Below, in pieces: positions 53,513 through 61,121 of a DNA stretch of 64,000 bases (positions within the stretch are counted from its first letter, which is position 1; each line of letters opens with the position of its first letter). The DNA comes from Streptomyces sp. NBC_00273. Lineage in GTDB: Bacteria > Actinomycetota > Actinomycetes > Streptomycetales > Streptomycetaceae. The notes beneath the pieces were generated by a model that saw nothing but the letters and a program-made list of their open reading frames with translations, did not search any database and was not told the DNA's origin. A program made the translations under genes and the position numbers. The stretch spans positions 7,585,001 to 7,649,000 of the forward strand of contig NZ_CP108067.1 of the NCBI RefSeq assembly GCF_036178145.1. The letters are read 5' to 3'.

Positions 53513-53989
53513 TCAGTTCTGGGTCGTGTTCGGGATCCAGGGTGGGGTTTGGCCCCAGGACCAGACCGGGATCTTGGCCGCGTCGACCGGGGGTGGGTTG
53601 GGGCCCGAGTAGATCAGGGCCATGCGGGTGCCCCACTCGATGTAGTAGGCGAACACTCCCCGGAACTCCGGGTCCGTCGGGAGGCCGACCTCGTCGGCCG
53701 TGTCCATCAGCAGGTCCACCCAGCGGCGGCGCTGCCGTTCGGTGATCGCCCGGCCCAGGTGCTTGGTGGCCATGTGCTGGTGGCCGCCGTGGTGGGCGGT
53801 GTAGTCCGAAGGGCCGCCGAAGACCTCTGACAGCCAGACCGCGACGTGCTGCGGGTGTTCCGAGTCCATGCCGGCGAAGACCGGGGCCAGGATCTCGTCC
53901 TGCAGGGCGTGGGCGTAGAAGGCGTCCGTGAGGCGGTTCATCGCCTCCGCTCCGCCCATCCACTCGTAGATGGTGGGTGTGGTGCTCAT
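53513..53989 (-). CDS. Group II-like truncated haemoglobin
   Basis: The 158-residue globin starts MSTTPTIYEWMGGAEAMNRL with the truncated 2/2 pattern. The proximal His is His77 in HMATKHLGRAITERQRRRWV. Such globins bind O2 or react with NO or peroxide. The ATG at 53989 comes two bases after the stop of an ABM-domain gene, so the two are one transcript. In at least one Streptomyces a trHb and an ABM domain are fused into one chain; here they are separate, in the order ABM then globin. A frame from 54208 is a shadow. Confidence 0.88.
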   Translation of the reverse strand: MSTTPTIYEWMGGAEAMNRLTDAFYAHALQDEILAPVFAGMDSEHPQHVAVWLSEVFGGPSDYTAHHGGHQHMATKHLGRAITERQRRRWVDLLMDTADEVGLPTDPEFRGVFAYYIEWGTRMALIYSGPNPPPVDAAKIPVWSWGQTPPWIPNTTQN

Positions 53990-53991
53990 CG

Positions 53992-54315
53992 TTATCCGGC
54001 GGCCTTTCCCGTGCCCACGACGCCCGTCACGAGATAGTGCTGCATCTCCTCGATGGCCGTCACGTACGGACGGATCGCGTTGAAGAAGGCCGGGAAGTGC
54101 TCGCCCTTGCGGAACCCGCCCAGGTGCTCCTCGATCGAGGTCCAGCGGATCCGCAGGATGTAGCGCTCCTTCTCCTCCTCGCAGCGGGCCAGCTCGTAGT
54201 CGATGCACTCGGGGGATGCGGCCAGGGACTCGGCGGCCCGGGCGTACGCCTCCTCGAAGGCCGACTGGTCGTCCAATGCGATCCGGTAGCGGATGTATTC
54301 GACGGTGGTGGTCAT
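53992..54315 (-). CDS. Antibiotic biosynthesis monooxygenase (ABM) domain protein
   Basis: The 107-residue single-domain ABM protein has the ferredoxin-like core VEYIRYRIALDDQSAFEEAY, CIDYELARCEEEKERYILRI and WTSIEEHLGGFRKGEHFPAF. These small proteins act as cofactor-free monooxygenases or haem-binding partners. Coupling to the haemoglobin gene suggests a joint redox role. The ATG at 54315 has AGGGAGAGGCACGCACCC upstream. Confidence 0.85.
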   Translation of the reverse strand: MTTTVEYIRYRIALDDQSAFEEAYARAAESLAASPECIDYELARCEEEKERYILRIRWTSIEEHLGGFRKGEHFPAFFNAIRPYVTAIEEMQHYLVTGVVGTGKAAG

Positions 54316-54388
54316 GGGTGCGTGCCTCTCCCTGGGTATAGGTCGTCGCCAGCCTTACGCGATCACGCGCCGCCGTGGGGCGGATTCG

Positions 54389-54898
54389 TCATTCGGACCC
54401 GGACTTCATGGAGTCGGTCGGTTCGGAGACGTCGGGGCCCTGGGCGCGGACCCGCTGGACCTCGTCCAGTGAGCCGCGCAGCTCGGTCAGCCACTCGTCC
54501 GTGTTGCGGCCGACGAGCCGGACGCACCAGGCGAGGGCGTCGGCCCGACTGCGGGCCACGCCGCCGGCGACCAGGGTGTCGAGCACCTGGCGCTCGGACT
54601 GGCGCAGGCGGGTCATCACCGGGACGGCGAGGTGGGTGAACAGGGTCGTCTCCTCACCCACCCGCACGCCCCAGGCGACCTTCCGGCGGTAGAGCTCTTC
54701 GGCCTCGCGGGCCACTTCGATGCGCTGTTCGCGGGTGCGTTCGCGGAACTCCTTGACCGATTCGGCCGCCGGTATGACGCCGACGACCGTGATCTCCTCG
54801 CGGTCGAGGGTGACCGAGTCCAGGGACTCGTAGACGTCGACCGGCAGGCGCTCGGCGAACCACGCGCGGAGCTGTTCGCTCTGTTCTGCTGTAATCAT
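54389..54898 (-). CDS. Uncharacterised conserved protein with ribbon-helix-helix-like C-terminal part
   Basis: The 169-residue soluble protein has an N-terminal alpha/beta region (AWFAERLPVDVYESLDSVTL DREEITVVG), a charged helix (ESVKEFRERTREQRIEVARE) and a C-terminal part RQVLDTLVAGGVARSRADAL that resembles a ribbon-helix-helix arrangement. It is conserved in Streptomyces (recalled), but I know no function. Palindromic sites right upstream (54904-54935) would suit autoregulation if it binds DNA. Confidence 0.65.
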   Translation of the reverse strand: MITAEQSEQLRAWFAERLPVDVYESLDSVTLDREEITVVGVIPAAESVKEFRERTREQRIEVAREAEELYRRKVAWGVRVGEETTLFTHLAVPVMTRLRQSERQVLDTLVAGGVARSRADALAWCVRLVGRNTDEWLTELRGSLDEVQRVRAQGPDVSEPTDSMKSGSE

Positions 54899-54903
54899 GT
54901 AAT

Positions 54904-54935
54904 CAACGTTGCATCCGTTGCGACCTTGATCGCAA
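54904..54935. promoter_or_regulatory. Two palindromic sites upstream of the 54389-54898 gene
   Basis: CAACGTTG (54904-54911) and TTGCGACCTTGATCGCAA (54918-54935, perfect 6-bp arms) lie 6-37 bases upstream of the start codon at 54898. They could be an operator or core promoter features. Confidence 0.5.
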
Positions 54936-54953
54936 GGCTCGCGGCGTTCGCTC

Positions 54954-56681
54954 TCAGCCCATCGAGCGGTAGCGGTGGATCAGCGACACGGCCATCGCTC
55001 CCTCACCCACCCCCGAGGCGACCCGTTTCACCGAGTGGGCGCGGACGTCGCCCGCCGCGAAGACTCCGGGGACGCTCGTCTCCAGGGGGTACGGGGCGCG
55101 CTCCAGGCTCCACTCGGCCGGCAGTTCGCCGCCGTTGGAGATCAGGTCCGAACCGGTGAGGACGAAGCCGTACTCGTCGCGCTCGACGACGCCCGCGAGC
55201 CAGTCGGTGTGCGGGCGGGCGCCGATGAAGGTGAACATGAAGCGGGCCGGGATCTCGGTGTCCTCGCCCGTGTCCGCGTCGTGGAGGGTGAGGCGCTCCA
55301 GGTGCTCCTCGCCGTCCAGCCGGACCACCGTCGTGCGCACCTTCACTTCGATGTTCGGGGTGCGGTCGATCTCGTCGATCAGGTAGCGCGACATGCTCGC
55401 GTCCAGGGAGGCCGCGCGGACCAGGATCGTCACGCGGGCGGCGTACTTGGCGAAGTGCACTGCCGCCTGGCCCGCGGAATTGGCCCCGCCGACGATGAAC
55501 ACGTGCTGCGAGATGCAGGCCGAGCTTTCCGTGGTGGCCGCGCCGTAGTAGAGGCCGGCACCCTCGAAGCGGTCCGCGCCGGGGGCGTCGAGGCGGTTGT
55601 ACGAGACCCCGGTGGCCAGCAGGACCGTCTCGGCGGAGATCTCGGTGCCGTCCGCCAGGGTCAGGATCTTGGCCGGGTCGTCCCGGGTCAGCGAGACCAC
55701 CTCGACCGGGTGCAGGATCTCGGCGCCGAACCGGGAGGCCTGGATGGTGGCCCGGCGGGTCAGGTCGCCGCCCGAGAGGCCCGAGGGGAAGCCGAGGTAG
55801 TTCTCGATCAGGCTGGACGTGCCCGCCTGGCCGCCGGGGGCGCGGGAGTCCAGCATGAGGGTCGACAGGCCCTCCGAGGCCGAGTAGACCCCCGCCGCCA
55901 GCCCCGCCGGGCCCGCGCCGACGATGACGCACTCGTAGTGCGGGCGGGAGGCGGTGGTGGCCAGGCCCAGGCGCTGGGCGAGCTGGGTGTCGGTCGGGGC
56001 CGAGAGCACCGATCCGTCCGGGAAGCGGACGAGGGGGAGCGCCCCGTCGGGCTGGGCTGCGATCAGGGTCAGCGCCTCGGGGTCCCGCTCGACGTTGAGG
56101 AAGCGGAACGGCTGGCCGTTGCGGGTGAAGAAGTCCCGCACGGCGTGGGTGCCGGGGGAGACGAGGTGGCCGGCGACGATGATCCCGTCGTACGCCGGCC
56201 GGTAGGTGGCCAGCCAGTCCGACAGCAGGTCGTCCAGGACCGGGAAGAGCCGCTCGTGGGGCGGGTCCCAGGGCTTGAGCAGGTAGTAGTCCAGCCGGAC
56301 CCGGTTGATGGCGGTGATCGCGGCGTCGGTCTCCGCGTAGGCCGTCAGCAGGACGCGCCGGGCGTCCGGGAAGCGGCTGACCGCCTCCAGCAGGAACTCG
56401 ACGCCGGTCACGTCCGGCATGCGCTGGTCCACGAGGAACAGCGCCGGGTCGTGGCCGCGTTCGTCGAGGGAGTCCAGGATCTTCAGGGCGTCGGCCGCCG
56501 AGGAGGCCCCGAGCACCCGGTAGCGGTCACCGTAGGCGCTGCGCAGGTCGCGGCGGACGGCGCGCAGCACCTGCGGGTCGTCGTCCACGGCGAGGATGAC
56601 CGGCTTCTTGTGCTCCGCGCGTTCGGCGGCCGCGGCCGCCGAGGTGGTGGCGGCGGCGGAACCCTCCGGGGCCGCGCTCAT
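54954..56681 (-). CDS. Receiver domain-flavoprotein (thioredoxin reductase-like) fusion
   Basis: The 575-residue protein begins with a response-regulator receiver domain (VILAVDDDPQVLRAVRRDLR; phospho-acceptor Asp in LFLVDQRMPDVTG; Lys in LLKPW) and a linker to about residue 240. An FAD/NAD(P) oxidoreductase then follows (YECVIVGAGPAGLAAGVYSA; VFIVGGANSAGQAAVHFAKY; VPGVFAAGDVRAHSVKRVAS). At the place of the redox CxxC it reads YYGAATTESSACIS, so it cannot act as a normal thioredoxin reductase. The ATG at 56681 overlaps the UBP zinc finger gene stop (ATGA), giving a tight pair. The 107-codon upstream extension of this frame is a shadow. Confidence 0.88.
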   Translation of the reverse strand: MSAAPEGSAAATTSAAAAAERAEHKKPVILAVDDDPQVLRAVRRDLRSAYGDRYRVLGASSAADALKILDSLDERGHDPALFLVDQRMPDVTGVEFLLEAVSRFPDARRVLLTAYAETDAAITAINRVRLDYYLLKPWDPPHERLFPVLDDLLSDWLATYRPAYDGIIVAGHLVSPGTHAVRDFFTRNGQPFRFLNVERDPEALTLIAAQPDGALPLVRFPDGSVLSAPTDTQLAQRLGLATTASRPHYECVIVGAGPAGLAAGVYSASEGLSTLMLDSRAPGGQAGTSSLIENYLGFPSGLSGGDLTRRATIQASRFGAEILHPVEVVSLTRDDPAKILTLADGTEISAETVLLATGVSYNRLDAPGADRFEGAGLYYGAATTESSACISQHVFIVGGANSAGQAAVHFAKYAARVTILVRAASLDASMSRYLIDEIDRTPNIEVKVRTTVVRLDGEEHLERLTLHDADTGEDTEIPARFMFTFIGARPHTDWLAGVVERDEYGFVLTGSDLISNGGELPAEWSLERAPYPLETSVPGVFAAGDVRAHSVKRVASGVGEGAMAVSLIHRYRSMG

Positions 56682-56950
56682 GCCGGGTCCAGCATCAGCT
56701 GGTCGGCGTAGCACCAGGCCCAGTCCTCGCCGGGCTCGTGGGAAGCCGCGATGGCGTGCTCGGTGGTCCGGTAGTGCCGGGTGGCGTGACGGTTCCTCGA
56801 CGAGTCGCAGCATCCGACGTGCCCGCAGCTGAGGCACATCCGCAGGTGCACCCAGGTGTCGCCGGCGATGAGGCACTCCTCGCAGCCCACGGCCGTGGGT
56901 TTCACCGGACGTATCTGATCGATGTGTGTGCACAACAGGTCCATCGTCAT
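56678..56950 (-). CDS. UBP-type zinc finger protein
   Basis: The 90-residue protein matches the zinc finger of ubiquitin proteases: Cys7, His9, Cys23, Cys26, Cys39, Cys42, Cys47, His55, His59 and His65 are in the expected spacing (VGCEECLIAGDTWVHLRMCL, SCGHVGCCDSSRNRHATRHY). In eukaryotes the domain binds ubiquitin C-terminal glycines; bacterial versions have no known ligand. It is translationally coupled to the receiver-flavoprotein, so the two probably act together. Confidence 0.88.
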   Translation of the reverse strand: MTMDLLCTHIDQIRPVKPTAVGCEECLIAGDTWVHLRMCLSCGHVGCCDSSRNRHATRHYRTTEHAIAASHEPGEDWAWCYADQLMLDPA

Positions 56951-57250
56951 CGTCCCCGTCCCTCTCCTCGTGCTCTTGCCCGTGCTGTTGCTCGTTCATC
57001 AAGTCGGCTCGTGCGCCCGTGATTCACGGCGCGTCCAGACCATAGGTCGGAGCCCCGGGAACGGTTCATCGATTCGGCCGAAGTCAGGTAGTCCTGAAGG
57101 TACTTCCTGACGTCTGCGGACGACTTCCTGAGGTGCTGCCACGAGCTGGCCCGCTACCTCACGAAGTCGCATACCAGCGCTTTGACGAAGCCCCTGGGCG
57201 CGGCCAGTGTGGTGGACGCCAACGACAACAGGCGGCGCCTGGAGGAATAC
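56951..57250. promoter_or_regulatory. Divergent region between the UBP/flavoprotein pair and the nine-gene operon (300 bp)
   Basis: There is no gene. It contains three TCAGGAAGT-like half sites: one forward (57084-57092) and two inverted (57102-57110 and 57123-57131), the last two exactly 21 bp apart, plus the perfect TCAGGTAGTCCTGA inverted repeat (57084-57097). A GGAGGA Shine-Dalgarno lies at 57241. Promoters for both directions must lie here. Confidence 0.65.
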
Positions 57251-58075
57251 GTGAGCAGAAAGATTCTGGTCATTGTCTCCGAACACGGTTACTGGGCCGA
57301 GGAACTGATAGGTCCCGTATCGAAGTTCGACGAGCGGGGCTACGAGGTCATATTCGCCACGCCGACCGGAAAGCGTGCACACGCTCTTCCGCCGAGCCTC
57401 GACGCGAACTACATCGATCCCCCGCTGGGACGCTCGGTCACCACCGAGGAGAACGCCCGGCTGGGGCGGGAGTTCGAGCAGTCGAGCCGGCTGGACTCGC
57501 CGCTCGACATCGAGGCGTGGGTCCCCGAGCGTCCGTACACGAGCGACGAGGGCTATCTGCCCAAGCTGGAGCAGTACCACCGCGATCTCGACAAGCTCGA
57601 CGCCGACGTCGCCGGGTACGACGCGATCCTCATCGTCGGCGGCAGCGGCCCGATCGCGGACCTCGCCAACAACGAGCGCGTGCACGCCCTGATCCTGGCC
57701 TTCCAGAAGGCCGGCAAGGTCGTCGCCGCCGAGTGCTACGGGGTCGCCTGCCTGGCGTTCGCCCGGGACTGGGGCGACCGCCGGAGCATCATCTGGGGCA
57801 AGCACGTGACCGGCCACTGCAAGGAGTACGACTACAAGGACGGCACCGGATTCCTCGGTACCGACTTCAACATGGGGCCGCCGCCGTATCCGCTGGAGTA
57901 CATCCTGCGCGACGCGACGGGCCCGCGCGGCGCGTACCACGGGAATTTCGGCAAGCCGGTATCGGTCATCGTCGACTTCCCCTTCGTCACCGGACGTTCC
58001 ACCCCCGACTCGTACCTCACGGGGCAGAAGATCGTGGAAGTCCTGGAGGACGGTCTCACCCGATACGGCTGGTGA
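57251..58075 (+). CDS. DJ-1/PfpI (type 1 glutamine amidotransferase-like) protein
   Basis: The 274-residue protein begins MSRKILVIVSEHGYWAEELIG; the nucleophile is Cys162 in VVAAECYGVACLAF, with VGGSGPIADLANNERVHALI before it. Length and layout resemble Hsp31/ThiJ-type proteins, whose members act as glyoxalase III, deglycase, amidase or hydratase. The GTG at 57251 with GGAGGA 4 bases upstream was chosen over ATG-less upstream codons. It is the first gene of the operon; the ThDP gene follows 42 bases later. Confidence 0.85.
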   Translation: MSRKILVIVSEHGYWAEELIGPVSKFDERGYEVIFATPTGKRAHALPPSLDANYIDPPLGRSVTTEENARLGREFEQSSRLDSPLDIEAWVPERPYTSDEGYLPKLEQYHRDLDKLDADVAGYDAILIVGGSGPIADLANNERVHALILAFQKAGKVVAAECYGVACLAFARDWGDRRSIIWGKHVTGHCKEYDYKDGTGFLGTDFNMGPPPYPLEYILRDATGPRGAYHGNFGKPVSVIVDFPFVTGRSTPDSYLTGQKIVEVLEDGLTRYGW

Positions 58076-58117
58076 TCCCGGAAGCCGCAGGGAAATCGCA
58101 GAGTTGAGGGGGAATTC

Positions 58118-59764
58118 ATGGAAGCCACTCCCGGACGGGAAAGGCTGATCGAGCAGTTCAAGGCCGACGGCCTGAATGTGATGTTCGGAAATCCGGGGAC
58201 GGTGGAACAGGGATTCCTCGACGCGGTGGACGCGGCGGAGGACTTCCACTACGTCCTCGCCCTCCAGGAGACCGTGGCCGCCGGCATCGCCGACGGGTAC
58301 GCCCGGGCGACCGGCGGCGCGGCCCTGCTCCAACTGCACTCCGGCGTCGGCCTGGGCAACGGCATCGGCATGCTCTACCAGTCGCTGCGCGGCCACACCC
58401 CGCTCGTCGTGGTCGCCGGTGACGCCGGGGTCCGCTACGACGCCATGGACGCGCAGATGGCGTCCGATCTGGTGGCGATGGCCAAACCGGTGACCAAGTA
58501 CGCGACCCGGGTCACCGACCGGCACTCGGTCCTGCGCACCGTCCGGCGGGCCGTGAAGATCGCGCTCACCCCGCCCCGCGGGCCCGTGTTCGTGGCGCTG
58601 CCCATGGACGTGCTGGACGAGCTCAACTCCGAGCCCGTCCTGCCCTCCACGCAGGTGCTCACCGACGTGTCGCCCTCGCCGGCCTCGGTGGGCCGGGCGG
58701 CCGAGCTGCTCGCCTCCGCCGAGCGGCCGATCGTCCTGGTCGGGGACGGGGTCGCGCTCTCCGGGGCGCAGAACGAGCTCGTCGCCGTCGCCGAGCTGCT
58801 GGGCGCCGACGTGTACGAGGTCGACTCGTCCGAGGTGAACATCGCGGCCTCGCACCCGCTGCGGCGGGGCCAGACCGGGCACATGTTCGGCCCGCACAGC
58901 AAGGAGCTCGTCGGGGACGCCGACGGGGTGCTGATCGTCGGCACCTATGTCTTCCCGGAGGTCTTCCCCGAGCTGGAGAGCCCCTTCAAAGCGGGCGCCA
59001 GGGTCGTCCACATCGACCTCAACGCCTACGAGATCGCCAAGAACCACCCGGTGGACCTGGGCCTGGCCGCCGATCCCAAGCAGGCGCTGCGCGCGCTGGC
59101 CGGCGTACTGGAGCGGCGGCTCGGCCCGCAGCAGCGGGCCGCCGCTGCCGCGCGCCTCGACGTACGGACCCGGGAGCGGGTCCGCGAGGTGCGGGAGGCC
59201 CGCTCGGCCCCGGACGACGGCACGCCGATGGCCGTCTTCCTGAAGACCCTGGCCGAGCGCACCGGCGGGGACCTGATCGTCTTCGACGAGGCGCTGACCA
59301 CCTCGCCGCTGGTCACCCGGTACCTGCCGGCGGAACGTCCCGGCGACTACCACCTCACCCGGGGCGGCTCGCTCGGCGTGGGCTTCCCGGGCGCGGTCGG
59401 GGCCAAGCTGGCCCGGCCGGAGCGGCTGGTGGTCGGCTTCGCGGGCGACGGCGGGTCCATGTACACGTACCAGGCGCTGTGGACGGCGGCCCGGCACGGC
59501 ATCGACGCCAAGTTCGTCGTGTGCAACAACCGCAAGTACCGGCTGCTGGACGACAACATCGCCCAGTACTGGCGGGAGCGGGACATCCCGGAGCACGGCT
59601 TCCCGCACTCCTTCGACCTCTCCCACCCCGAGATCGACTTCGCCGGGCTGGCCCGGTCGCTCGGCGCCGGCGGGACGCGCGTGGAGAAGCCGGACGAGGC
59701 GGTCGCCGCCGTGGGCCGGATGCTGTCCCACCCCGGACCCTTCCTCGTGGACATCCAGATCTGA
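58118..59764 (+). CDS. Thiamine diphosphate-dependent enzyme (benzoylformate decarboxylase-like)
   Basis: The 548-residue protein has the three-domain ThDP fold. The Pyr domain carries the cofactor-activating Glu51 in LALQETVAAGIADGYARATG, the central domain GRAAELLASAERPIVLVGDG, and the PP domain VVGFAGDGGSMYTYQALWTA with Mg-binding Asp and Asn in VVCNNRKYR. It most resembles benzoylformate decarboxylase/acetolactate-type enzymes acting on 2-keto acids. The GSGVGLGNGIGMLYQSL-like segment (HSGVGLGNGIGMLYQSLRGH) is the substrate side. A C-C bond-forming or decarboxylating step is expected. Confidence 0.9.
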   Translation: MEATPGRERLIEQFKADGLNVMFGNPGTVEQGFLDAVDAAEDFHYVLALQETVAAGIADGYARATGGAALLQLHSGVGLGNGIGMLYQSLRGHTPLVVVAGDAGVRYDAMDAQMASDLVAMAKPVTKYATRVTDRHSVLRTVRRAVKIALTPPRGPVFVALPMDVLDELNSEPVLPSTQVLTDVSPSPASVGRAAELLASAERPIVLVGDGVALSGAQNELVAVAELLGADVYEVDSSEVNIAASHPLRRGQTGHMFGPHSKELVGDADGVLIVGTYVFPEVFPELESPFKAGARVVHIDLNAYEIAKNHPVDLGLAADPKQALRALAGVLERRLGPQQRAAAAARLDVRTRERVREVREARSAPDDGTPMAVFLKTLAERTGGDLIVFDEALTTSPLVTRYLPAERPGDYHLTRGGSLGVGFPGAVGAKLARPERLVVGFAGDGGSMYTYQALWTAARHGIDAKFVVCNNRKYRLLDDNIAQYWRERDIPEHGFPHSFDLSHPEIDFAGLARSLGAGGTRVEKPDEAVAAVGRMLSHPGPFLVDIQI

Positions 59765-59801
59765 CCAGAGCACTCACGCAGCACGGACAGGAGGAGACCG
59801 C

Positions 59802-60236
59802 ATGCCCGCCGAGCGGCAGCTGACCGAGGACGCGATCCGCAGTTTCGCCGAGAACTGGTACGTGGCGCTGGACCAGCACGTGGGTCCGGACGACGTGCTC
59901 GCCCTGATCACCGAGGACCTGGAGTTCAAGGTCCCCGAGGACACCTTCCTCGGACACGAGGGGTTCGGCCGCTGGTACGCGGCCGTCACCCACCGCTTCT
60001 TCGACGAGGTCCACACCGTCACGAAGGTGGAGCCCGTCATCGAGGGCGACCGGGCGGTCGTCCGGGTCCTCGTCAACTGGCAGGCCAAGATCTGGGACCC
60101 GCCGGCCGCCCGCAGCCAGTGGCTCGGCTTCGACGCCGACCAGACCTGGACGGTCGTGGCCGGCCCGGACGGACCGCTGATCAAGCAGTACACCGTCAAC
60201 GACCTGGCGCCGATGCCCGGTTCCGGCTCGCTCTGA
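59802..60236 (+). CDS. NTF2/SnoaL-like protein 1
   Basis: The 144-residue protein begins MPAERQLTEDAIRSFAENWY and has the cone-shaped NTF2-like pattern: an N-terminal helix, LITEDLEFKVPEDTFLGHEG, and long curved strands (VVRVLVNWQAKIWDPPAARS). Polyketide cyclases, ketosteroid isomerases and small hydroxylases share this fold. No SnoaL catalytic residue can be assigned safely. It follows the ThDP gene by 37 bases with GGAGGAGACC as ribosome site. Confidence 0.8.
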   Translation: MPAERQLTEDAIRSFAENWYVALDQHVGPDDVLALITEDLEFKVPEDTFLGHEGFGRWYAAVTHRFFDEVHTVTKVEPVIEGDRAVVRVLVNWQAKIWDPPAARSQWLGFDADQTWTVVAGPDGPLIKQYTVNDLAPMPGSGSL

Positions 60237-60259
60237 GCGCCGGCGAAGGAGGAGCGACG

Positions 60260-60715
60260 ATGACCGAAGTGACACGGGAACGGGTCGAGGCGGCCTATGC
60301 CGCCCTCGGCTCCGGCGACCGGGCGCGCATCCTGGAGTACTACTCCGAGGACCTGCGCTGGCTGGTGCCGGGCAGCCACCCGCTGGCCGGCTGGTACGAG
60401 AGCCTGGACGCCTTCCTGGAGCTGATGGGGCAGACCCACAAGCTCACGGGCGGCACCTTCCGGATGGACATCCAGGCCGTCCTCGTCGGCGAGGACTGCA
60501 GCGCCGACGTGTGCCGCAACGTGGCCCTGCGGGACGGCGCGGACGAGACGAGCACGTCTGCGTACGAGCGGATGGACTACCCGGTCTTCCACTTCATGCG
60601 GTGGCGCGGCGGCCGGATCGTCGAGGGCCGGGACGGGCTCTTCGGGGACTCGGCGACCGCCTTCAGCCAATTCTGGGCGCCGTTCGCGCCCGACGGAACC
60701 CGCAGGGACCGATAG
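60260..60715 (+). CDS. NTF2/SnoaL-like protein 2
   Basis: The 151-residue protein begins MTEVTRERVEAAYAALGSGD and contains LEYYSEDLRWLVPGSHPLAG and the repeated curved strand pattern ending FHFMRWRGGRIVEGRDGLFG. It is a separate paralogue of the neighbouring NTF2-like proteins, sharing fold rather than clear identity. Start is the ATG at 60260 after AGGAGGAGCGACG; the longer frame from 60119 lies in the previous gene. Confidence 0.8.
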   Translation: MTEVTRERVEAAYAALGSGDRARILEYYSEDLRWLVPGSHPLAGWYESLDAFLELMGQTHKLTGGTFRMDIQAVLVGEDCSADVCRNVALRDGADETSTSAYERMDYPVFHFMRWRGGRIVEGRDGLFGDSATAFSQFWAPFAPDGTRRDR

Positions 60716-60728
60716 GGGGTCGAGCGCG

Positions 60729-61112
60729 ATGGACCGACACGAGAGCCACACCGAAATCCTCCGAAAGTACTACGAGTACGCCAACGCCGGGGACTGGGAC
60801 CGCTGGTGCGACCTGTTCGCCGACGACCAGGTCATGGACGAGCAGCTCGCCGGCCACATCGAGGGCCTGGACGTGCTGCGCTCGATGATGAAGGGCATGG
60901 GGACGATGTACCGGGTCTTCCGGAACGAGCCCGTGCACTTCCTCGTCGACGGCGAGAAGGCCGCGGCCGTCTCCCACCTGACCGCGGTCAGCGCCTCCGG
61001 CGAGCCCATCGAGGCCGAGGTCATGAACTTCTTCCGGATCGTGGACGGAAAGATCGCCTACATGGCGAACTACCACGACACGGTTCCCTTCCAGGTGCTG
61101 AGCCAGGACTGA
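60729..61112 (+). CDS. NTF2/SnoaL-like protein 3
   Basis: The 127-residue protein begins MDRHESHTEILRKYYEYANA and carries the fold signature CDLFADDQVMDEQLAGHIEG and EVMNFFRIVDGKIAYMANYH, with the C-terminal strand typical of SnoaL_2. It is the shortest and most typical of the three NTF2-like proteins. It follows protein 2 by 13 bases and precedes the GMC gene by 9. Confidence 0.82.
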   Translation: MDRHESHTEILRKYYEYANAGDWDRWCDLFADDQVMDEQLAGHIEGLDVLRSMMKGMGTMYRVFRNEPVHFLVDGEKAAAVSHLTAVSASGEPIEAEVMNFFRIVDGKIAYMANYHDTVPFQVLSQD

Positions 61113-61121
61113 GGGGGATCC

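Noticed and set aside
57182..57250. 23-codon N-terminal extension of the first DJ-1 protein
   Set aside because: TTG at 57182 lacks a ribosome site, while GTG 57251 has GGAGGA at proper spacing and starts at the domain.
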